Assembly (NCBI GenBank): GCA_023411265.1
Contig: JAEYOX010000018.1
Location: 1 to 10,967, forward strand
Direction of reading: 5' to 3'
Source: Bacteroidota bacterium
GTDB taxonomy: Bacteria > Bacteroidota > Bacteroidia > Flavobacteriales > Weeksellaceae
DNA: 10,967 bases
The position numbers were made by a program, and so were the translations under genes. Under the pieces are notes generated by a model. It saw only the letters and a program-made list of their open reading frames with translations, had not been told where the DNA came from and did no database searches. Of the stretch, positions 1 to 5,433 are shown piece by piece. How positions within the stretch are numbered: the stretch's first letter is position 1; each line of letters opens with the position of its first letter.

Positions 1-34
1 AACGCATTCAGGGATTAGAGGTTAGAGAGTGGGC

Positions 35-64
35 ATGAGCTAATGAGCTAATAAGCAAATTTGC
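35..64. repeat. Short tandem repeat plus 10-bp palindrome
   Basis: Two exact copies of the 8-bp unit ATGAGCTA lie at 35-42 and 43-50 and run into a partial third copy (ATAAGC, 51-56). This overlaps the perfect palindrome GCAAATTTGC at 55-64, whose left half is echoed by GCAAATTC at 63-70. A degenerate purine-rich repeat (GATTAG/GGTTAGAG) precedes it at about 14-29. AT-rich short-unit repeats of this kind are common between genes in Chryseobacterium-like genomes (recollection, not searched). No function can be assigned and no coding potential is seen. Confidence 0.6.
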
Positions 65-121
65 AAATTCGCTACCCTAAACAACTAACCGCTTAAACCT
101 TTAATCAGCATACTGCTTTTC

Positions 122-212
122 TTCGGGTACGGTTCGGGTATCCTTCGGTAAGTGTTCGGTAAAATGGGGTTTTACCGAAGGTTTTCCGAACACGACCCGA
201 ACAACTACCGAA
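122..212. repeat. Palindromic array of eight 11-bp TTCGG units (4 forward + 4 inverted)
   Basis: TTCGG occurs at 122, 133, 144 and 155, exactly 11 bp apart. Its complement CCGAA occurs at 175, 186, 197 and 208, again exactly 11 bp apart. The two halves are mirror images about position 167. The centre is a perfect 10-bp inverted repeat, TTCGGTAAAA (155-164) and TTTTACCGAA (170-179), around the loop TGGGG. Over the whole arm, 30 of 43 positions pair in this register. Shifting by one unit gives other perfect stems: 142-151 with 172-181, and 152-159 with 186-193. Units read TTCGG followed by a variable 6-bp spacer, often GTA or TAA. The strand opposite is open for 66 codons (105-305), but that frame shows no recognisable protein. 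The array could be a multi-site protein-binding element, a cruciform or structured RNA, or the remnant of a mobile repeat. Confidence 0.8.
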
Positions 213-315
213 CAAAACCCATTTTTCATGAGCAGCACTCAACCTTCTTATCCGGACAGTAACAAGACCCCTTCGGATATAAACCGGTAAAAGGAGGTCA
301 ACCATTCCTGCAAGC

Positions 316-346
316 TTGTTTACCTAAAATCAGATGCATAGATTTG
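316..346 (+). promoter_or_regulatory. Bacteroidota-type promoter for the DUF2723 gene
   Basis: TAGATTTG at 339-346 matches the flavobacterial -7 consensus TAnnTTTG at every fixed position. A TTG at 316-318 lies 20 bp upstream, inside the usual -33 spacing range. Transcription would begin near 351-354, leaving a leader of about 130 nt before the ATG at 483. The whole promoter sits inside an inverted repeat (317-362), so a regulator binding there could block polymerase. This is inferred from the motif only. Confidence 0.6.
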
Positions 347-362
347 TATCTGATGGTAAACA
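317..362. repeat. Interrupted inverted repeat enclosing the promoter (possible operator)
   Basis: GTTTACC (318-324) is complementary to GGTAAAC (355-361), and T317 can also pair with A362. ATCAGAT (329-335) is complementary to ATCTGAT (348-354). The inner stem can extend to 338/345 with one G-T pair. The left arm carries four extra bases (TAAA, 325-328). There is no T-run after it, so it is a poor terminator. The -7 element lies between the inner arms and the -33 TTG at the outer edge, which fits an operator better than an RNA element. The regulator is unknown. Confidence 0.55.
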
Positions 363-370
363 CTTTTGTA

Positions 371-502
371 ATGGCACAGATGAAAAATCAAATCCTGCGC
401 AGAGGTTTTTTTAATGCTAAATGGTATTTTAGCCGGTCTGAATCAAGGAAAAAACCTTATTTTCGCAACATTGAAACTTATTATGAAGAACTGGACTTTT
501 AA
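371..502 (+). CDS. Possible 43-aa small ORF in the leader of the DUF2723 gene
   Basis: An ATG at 371 opens a 43-codon frame ending in TAA at 500-502. It starts about 18 nt after the predicted transcription start and overlaps the start of the DUF2723 gene (483) by 20 nt in a different frame. The peptide begins MAQMKNQILRRGFF and ends in YYEELDF. It is basic and aromatic-rich, with no signal peptide, membrane span or recognised domain. A second possible start is at 380. The position suggests either a translated leader ORF coupled to the downstream gene or chance. I do not recognise it, and no Shine-Dalgarno motif precedes it, which means little in this phylum. Confidence 0.25.
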   Translation: MAQMKNQILRRGFFNAKWYFSRSESRKKPYFRNIETYYEELDF

Positions 503-3500
503 AAAATGGAACACCGTTTTAGGATGGGTGATTTTTGCAATGGCTTTCATTACCTATTTGATGACCATAGAACCCAATTTCAGTTTCTGGGATACCGGAG
601 AATATATTTCATCTGCCGTGAAACTGGAAGTGACCCACGCGCCCGGTGCCGCACTTTTCCAGCTGGTAGGTGCTGTGGCCGCTTTTTTTGCTTTTGGAGA
701 TGTTACGAAATATTCACTGGTCATCAATGCCATGTCGGCGCTTTTCAGTGCTTTTACTATTCTTTTCCTTTTCTGGACCATCACTCATCTTGTAAGAAGA
801 TTGCTGAATAAGGAATTTGAAGAAATTACCACTCATCAGGAAATCTCCATTCTTTTTGCAGGTGCAGTGGGTGCGCTGGCGTTTACCTTTTCAGATACGT
901 TCTGGTATTCGGCGGTGGAAGGCGAGGTGTACTCGATGGCATCCATGTTTATTGCACTGATTGTATGGCTCATTACCAAATGGGAAAACGAATATGACCA
1001 ACCCGATAACGAACGCTGGATTATTTTGATTTTCTTCACTATCGGCCTTTCTGTGGGCGTTCACATGATGGCGATGCTGGCCATTCCTGCAGTGTGTTTT
1101 ATCTACTACGCAAGAACCTATCAGTTTACCTGGAAGAATTTCTTCTGGGCCAATGCAATAACACTGGTTATTCTGGCCATTGTTTTCAAAGGAATTTTCC
1201 CTGTAATCATGACGATATTCGGGAAAATGGAAATCTTTTTCGTGAACGGAATCGGGCTTCCTTTCCATTCGGGAACCATTATTGCCTTTCTGTTGATGAT
1301 TGCACTCTGTTATTTTGGAATTCAGTACGCCAGAAAATCAGGTAAAAGAATCTATCAGACCATCATGCTTTCGGTGGTGTACATGATGATTGGCTTTTCC
1401 TGCTGGATGGTAATTCCGATTCGTGCCATAGCCAACCCACCCATGAACCTCAATAATCCTGATAACGCCATCGGAATGCTGGATTACTACAACCGCGAAC
1501 AGTACGGCGACTGGCCCACCATTTACGGGCACAATTATACCGCTTATCTGGATGCGAACGGAATTCAGAAAAATGAAGACGGCAGTTTTAAAACTACTAA
1601 AAAAGGGGATATCTACGAAAAAGATGAAGAAACGGGAACCTACAGAAAAGTAGGAGAGCGCACCAACTATGTGTATGCAGACGAACATGTCGGATTTTTA
1701 CCCAGAATGTTCAACGAGGACAGAAACGTAATGTCCAATTATATTTCGATGTACGGTGCCCCGGATTTTTCTTTTAATTACAGCAATCCTGATATTGCAG
1801 ACAATCCCGAAGCCATCAAGATTTTTGATGAACTGAGGGCGAAATATGAAGAAGGAACCATTCGGGTCAATGATTATCTGGACGTACGTCCTTATGATCT
1901 TCTTCGGGTGCAAAAACCATCGCTGGCTCAAAATCTGGATTATTTCTTTACTTTTCAGAACGGTTATTATTTCCTGCGTTACCTGATGTGGAACTTTGCA
2001 GGACGGCAGAACGATCTGGAAGGAAACATGGAAAACACCCACGGAAACTGGATTTCCGGATTTTCTTTTATTGATGATGCAAGACTGGGCTCACAGGCAG
2101 ATATGCCGGCGAAGTTTAAAAATGCCAGCACCGTGAAGTTTTTCTTCCTGCCACTCATTTTGGGATTAATAGGATTTTTCTTTCACCTGAACAGAGATTT
2201 CGGACGGTTTTATGCCATTCTTTCTCTCTTTATTCTGACCAGTGTGGGAATTATTTTTTACACCGGGGTAAAACCTTTTGAACCCCGCGAAAGGGATTAT
2301 GCCATGGTGGGTTCTTTCTACGCATTTGCGATCTGGATCGGGCTGGGTGCGGCTGCTATTTTATGGTATCTGCAATCTAAAATAAAATCTAACGCTGTCA
2401 ATATCGTGGCCGGACTTTTACTTCTGGGAATTCCCTTCATGATGGGCTTCCAGAATTATACACCACACGACAGAAGCGAGCGGTATGCGGCGTATGACTA
2501 TGCTTATTCGGTTCTGAAATCATTACCGGAAAATAATATTCTCTTTGTATACGGGGATAATGATACCTATCCCGTTTGGGGAATTCAGGAAACAGAAGGT
2601 TTCCGAAGCGATGTGAAAGTGGTGAATTTCACGCTGCTTTCCACCCCCTGGAATATTGATCAGGTAAAACGCAGAACCTATGAAGCGATGCCGGTGCCGG
2701 GTGCACTTACGCATGAAGACTACCGGGACGGAACCAATGATCAGATTGTGGTAATGGATGCGGAAAGTCTGGATCGTTTCATCAACGGTCAAATTCAGCA
2801 GGGCGCTCCTGAAAGTATTTTTGAACCTTTCAAAAAATACATTACTCAGGATTCCATGACCGTAAAAGAAGCCATTGATTTTATTAAAATTAAAAGTCCT
2901 GAAAAGGATGAAGTGTTGAAAATGCTGTTCGGAAACAACCGGTATGACCGGTTTAATTTCATTCCGGTTTCCAAACTGATTATTCCGGTAAATAAAGAAA
3001 ATGCCATCAAATCAGGCGCAGTGAAGGCGTCAGATTTACCCGATATGGTAGATCATATCACGATAGATTATCAGAGAAGTACCATGTTTAAAAACAATCT
3101 GATTTTGTTGGATATGCTGGCACATTTCGACTGGAAGAGAACCATCAATTTTTCCAACGGTGGTATTTACGACAGCGAAAATGTGTTTTATCTGGACGAT
3201 TACCTCCAGTTTGACGGTTTCACTTATCGTTTGGTTCCGATCAAAACTCCGGTGCGCAAAGACGGCGAAATCGGAAGGGTAGATCCGGAATCGCTGTACC
3301 AAACGGTGAAAAACTTCCGTTGGGGGAACTTTAAAAATACGGATGTTCATTTTGATGAAACTTCTACTTCCAATATCATCAGCTACAGAAACTCTGCAGG
3401 AAGGGCTGCGGAAGCACTTGCATTGTCCGGACAGAAACAGAAAGCACTGGAAATTCTGGATCTTGTATCCAAAGAAATTCCGGTATCCAAGTACAATGAT

Positions 3501-3968
3501 GCCCGTTCTCTGGCGTCTATAGCGTATGCCTATATTGTTGCCGGAGAAGAAAAAAAGGGTCTTGAGCTGGCTGATCAATTAAACAAAGAAATTTTCATTG
3601 AATTTGATTATTATTCTGCACTTCCTTCGGAACAGCAACGTTTCGTCAGCCGGCAGATGCGTACCAAAACAATGGAATATTCGCTGGTAGTTGCAGCCGT
3701 TACTGATGCTTATGAAAAATCAGGACAGAAAGACAAAGCGTATCATTATCTCGTAAAATCGCTGGAACCTGTCGACAAGCGCTTCAATGATTTTGTAAAA
3801 AATCTGGAACAAATGGGCAAGGAAAAAGCGTTCAGGGAAACTGATAAAGTACAGCGGATAACGCCTTTCTACAGCTATCTTTTTGATATAATGACACCGT
3901 ATGATTCTACTTTTGCGAAAGAAAAAGAGGATCAGATTACGAAAGCCATTATGAATGTGGCGCAATAA
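483..3968 (+). CDS. DUF2723 family polytopic membrane protein (predicted protein O-mannosyltransferase-like, TMEM260/GT117 type)
   Basis: A 1161-residue inner-membrane protein starting MKNWTFKKWN. The N-terminal half has many hydrophobic segments, with a signature loop after the first one: WDTGEYI (about 36-42, acidic D37 and E40) followed by HAPGA (52-56). Further family motifs are VEGEVYSM near 145, NREQYGDWP near 337-345, PRERDYAMVGSF (601-612) after two more spans, and GDNDTYPVW (691-699). The last 450 or so residues are soluble, with TPR-like helical pairs near the C-terminus. The animal homologue TMEM260 is a protein O-mannosyltransferase, and the acidic pair in the first external loop is the expected catalytic site in this fold. 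Activity of the bacterial protein is inferred, and its substrate is unknown. An in-frame ATG at 414 would add 23 residues, but 483 is preferred because the sequence from there resembles the usual family N-terminus. The gene is transcribed alone: promoter at 316-346, terminator at 3971-3997. Confidence 0.88.
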   Translation: MKNWTFKKWNTVLGWVIFAMAFITYLMTIEPNFSFWDTGEYISSAVKLEVTHAPGAALFQLVGAVAAFFAFGDVTKYSLVINAMSALFSAFTILFLFWTITHLVRRLLNKEFEEITTHQEISILFAGAVGALAFTFSDTFWYSAVEGEVYSMASMFIALIVWLITKWENEYDQPDNERWIILIFFTIGLSVGVHMMAMLAIPAVCFIYYARTYQFTWKNFFWANAITLVILAIVFKGIFPVIMTIFGKMEIFFVNGIGLPFHSGTIIAFLLMIALCYFGIQYARKSGKRIYQTIMLSVVYMMIGFSCWMVIPIRAIANPPMNLNNPDNAIGMLDYYNREQYGDWPTIYGHNYTAYLDANGIQKNEDGSFKTTKKGDIYEKDEETGTYRKVGERTNYVYADEHVGFLPRMFNEDRNVMSNYISMYGAPDFSFNYSNPDIADNPEAIKIFDELRAKYEEGTIRVNDYLDVRPYDLLRVQKPSLAQNLDYFFTFQNGYYFLRYLMWNFAGRQNDLEGNMENTHGNWISGFSFIDDARLGSQADMPAKFKNASTVKFFFLPLILGLIGFFFHLNRDFGRFYAILSLFILTSVGIIFYTGVKPFEPRERDYAMVGSFYAFAIWIGLGAAAILWYLQSKIKSNAVNIVAGLLLLGIPFMMGFQNYTPHDRSERYAAYDYAYSVLKSLPENNILFVYGDNDTYPVWGIQETEGFRSDVKVVNFTLLSTPWNIDQVKRRTYEAMPVPGALTHEDYRDGTNDQIVVMDAESLDRFINGQIQQGAPESIFEPFKKYITQDSMTVKEAIDFIKIKSPEKDEVLKMLFGNNRYDRFNFIPVSKLIIPVNKENAIKSGAVKASDLPDMVDHITIDYQRSTMFKNNLILLDMLAHFDWKRTINFSNGGIYDSENVFYLDDYLQFDGFTYRLVPIKTPVRKDGEIGRVDPESLYQTVKNFRWGNFKNTDVHFDETSTSNIISYRNSAGRAAEALALSGQKQKALEILDLVSKEIPVSKYNDARSLASIAYAYIVAGEEKKGLELADQLNKEIFIEFDYYSALPSEQQRFVSRQMRTKTMEYSLVVAAVTDAYEKSGQKDKAYHYLVKSLEPVDKRFNDFVKNLEQMGKEKAFRETDKVQRITPFYSYLFDIMTPYDSTFAKEKEDQITKAIMNVAQ

Positions 3969-3970
3969 AT

Positions 3971-3997
3971 AAAGCGGGCTTCATATCCCGCTTTTTG
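3971..3997 (+). terminator. Rho-independent terminator after the DUF2723 gene
   Basis: AAAGCGGG (3971-3978) and CCCGCTTT (3987-3994) form a perfect 8-bp stem with an 8-nt loop. A T-run follows, broken by one G at 3997. The hairpin begins 3 nt after the stop codon and ends about 25 nt before the DUF1697 start, so it should separate the two transcripts. Confidence 0.9.
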
Positions 3998-4019
3998 TTT
4001 AAAATCTAAAGACGAACTG

Positions 4020-4544
4020 ATGAGATACTGTGCATTTTTGAGAGGGGTGAACGTTAAAGGAACGACCATGAAAATGGCCGATGTATGCACCCTATTCTCA
4101 AATGCAGGAGTATACCAGGTGTCCTCTGTTTTGGCTTCAGGGAATATCTTGTTTTCATCGGATGAAGAAGTGGCTGAACTGACGGAAACGCTGCAAAAAG
4201 CCATGTCCGAACATTTCAGTTACGAGGCCTATTTGTTCATCAAATCAGAAAATGAAGTTGAAGAAATATGGAAAAACAATCCTTTTCCTATAGATGAAAA
4301 TTTTCATACGTATGCTTTTATCGGTAACCACGGAGTGGAGAATTTTCTGGCAGCGGAATTCGATAAAACTTCAAATGCAGAAAATGGAAAAGGGAAAATC
4401 GCAGCGCAAACCTTTTACTGGCAGATCTCGAAAGGCAACACTTTGAGCTCAGAATTCGGTAAAATATTAAGCAGAAAGAGCCTGAAGGATCAGATTACTT
4501 CAAGAAATATTAATACATTTGAAAAGATAATTAAAAAACTATAA
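4020..4544 (+). CDS. DUF1697 domain-containing protein
   Basis: A 174-residue soluble protein, full length for the family. It opens with MRYCAFLRGVNV, matching the family's characteristic LLRGINVGG start and supporting the ATG at 4020. This is followed by KMADVCTLF near 18-26 and LASGNILF (38-45), the counterpart of the usual IQSGNVVF motif. No signal peptide or membrane span is seen, so it is probably cytoplasmic. The family's biochemical role is not established, and I infer none. It lies 51 bp after the DUF2723 stop, beyond a strong terminator, with no clear TAnnTTTG promoter in that gap. It is 37 bp ahead of kdsA with no terminator between, so the two are probably cotranscribed. That spacing is not evidence of a shared pathway. 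Confidence 0.85.
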   Translation: MRYCAFLRGVNVKGTTMKMADVCTLFSNAGVYQVSSVLASGNILFSSDEEVAELTETLQKAMSEHFSYEAYLFIKSENEVEEIWKNNPFPIDENFHTYAFIGNHGVENFLAAEFDKTSNAENGKGKIAAQTFYWQISKGNTLSSEFGKILSRKSLKDQITSRNINTFEKIIKKL

Positions 4545-4581
4545 CGTTCAGCGTTTCATTACATTCTAATTTTCACTGTAC

Positions 4582-5391
4582 ATGATACATCATCTTAATA
4601 ACATCCGTCATCAAAATTCTCGTAACTTTTTCCTGATCGCCGGCCCGTGCATTATTGAGGGCGAAGATATGGCTCTCAGAATAGCCGAAAAAGTTCTCAG
4701 TATCACAGACCAACTTCAGATTCCTTTTATTTTTAAAGGAAGTTTCAAGAAGGCCAACCGCAGCAGGGTCGATTCTTTCACCACCATTGGCGAGGAAAAA
4801 TCTCTTGAAATATTAAAAAAAGTAGGCGATACTTTTAACATTTCCACCACAACGGATATTCATGAAAATGAACACGCCGCTTTGGCCGCCCAGTTTGTAG
4901 ATGTACTTCAGATCCCTGCATTTTTGGTAAGACAAACCGATCTGCTTGTAGCCGCAGCGCGAACAGGGAAATGTGTAACCTTGAAAAAAGGGCAATTTCT
5001 CTCGCCGGAATCCATGAAATTTGCAGTAGAAAAAATAAAAGATTCAGGGAATGATAAAACCGCTATTATTGAACGCGGAAATTCCTTCGGATACACCGAT
5101 TTGATTGTGGATTTTCGGGGAATTCCCACCATGCAGCAATACGCTCCGGTGATTCTGGATGTTACTCATTCGCTGCAGCAACCTAATCAGAGCTCGGGTG
5201 TTACCGGTGGTCGGCCCGATCTTATTGAAACCATTGCAAAGGCCGGAATTGCCGTTGGTGCAGACGGTCTTTTCATAGAAACTCACGAAGATCCTGCCTG
5301 TGCATTGTCAGACGGTGCCAATATGTTGAAACTGGACCAGCTGGAAGGTTTGCTGCACAAACTTACACGGATTCGGGAAGCGATTCTGTAG
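4582..5391 (+). CDS. kdsA: 3-deoxy-8-phosphooctulonate (KDO-8-P) synthase
   Basis: A 269-residue cytoplasmic enzyme that condenses phosphoenolpyruvate with D-arabinose 5-phosphate to give KDO-8-phosphate, the precursor of the Kdo sugar of LPS. Visible motifs in order: LIAGPCIIE (18-26), FKGSFKKANRS (51-61), TDIHE (91-95), IPAFLVRQTDLL (111-122), KKGQFLSPE (135-143), ERGNSFGY (164-171), DVTHSLQ (193-199), IETHEDP (232-238) and ALSDGANML (241-249). C23, H196, E233 and D244 line up with the four metal ligands known from the Aquifex aeolicus enzyme (Cys11, His185, Glu222, Asp233), so this is the metal-dependent class. E. coli KdsA has Asn at the Cys position. The usual FDKANRS is FKKANRS here. 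Length is typical and the N-terminus supports the ATG at 4582. No terminator separates it from the TonB receptor gene 42 bp downstream. TAATTTTC at 4567-4574 is an imperfect -7-like element with no good TTG partner. Confidence 0.97.
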   Translation: MIHHLNNIRHQNSRNFFLIAGPCIIEGEDMALRIAEKVLSITDQLQIPFIFKGSFKKANRSRVDSFTTIGEEKSLEILKKVGDTFNISTTTDIHENEHAALAAQFVDVLQIPAFLVRQTDLLVAAARTGKCVTLKKGQFLSPESMKFAVEKIKDSGNDKTAIIERGNSFGYTDLIVDFRGIPTMQQYAPVILDVTHSLQQPNQSSGVTGGRPDLIETIAKAGIAVGADGLFIETHEDPACALSDGANMLKLDQLEGLLHKLTRIREAIL

Positions 5392-5433
5392 TTTAGTTTA
5401 ATTTATTTACATTTAGTTTTAAAAAACTTCACA

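Noticed and set aside
291..300. AAGGAGGT, a perfect Shine-Dalgarno-like sequence
   Set aside because: No ATG, GTG or TTG lies at a suitable distance to open a real frame, and SD motifs are hardly used in this phylum. Probably coincidence.
105..305. 66-codon frame on the minus strand across the TTCGG array
   Set aside because: Its sequence is largely a by-product of the 11-bp repeat, with many Arg and Thr residues and no domain, signal or promoter. It is better explained as repeat DNA, though a short repeat protein cannot be fully excluded.
390..412. Possible terminator (CCT-GCGCAG-AGG followed by seven T)
   Set aside because: The stem is only three GC-containing pairs, then a T-T mismatch and A-T pairs. 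It lies downstream of the proposed promoter and inside the leader, so it is too weak to call.
3036..3578. 180-codon minus-strand frame inside the DUF2723 gene
   Set aside because: It is antisense to a well-supported coding region and shows no domain or start context. It is a shadow of the codon pattern on the other strand.
5389..5433. Promoter between kdsA and the TonB receptor gene (TACATTTA at 5408-5415)
   Set aside because: The last base of the -7 consensus is missing and there is no TTG at the right spacing. The gap is simply AT-rich, and read-through from kdsA is as likely.
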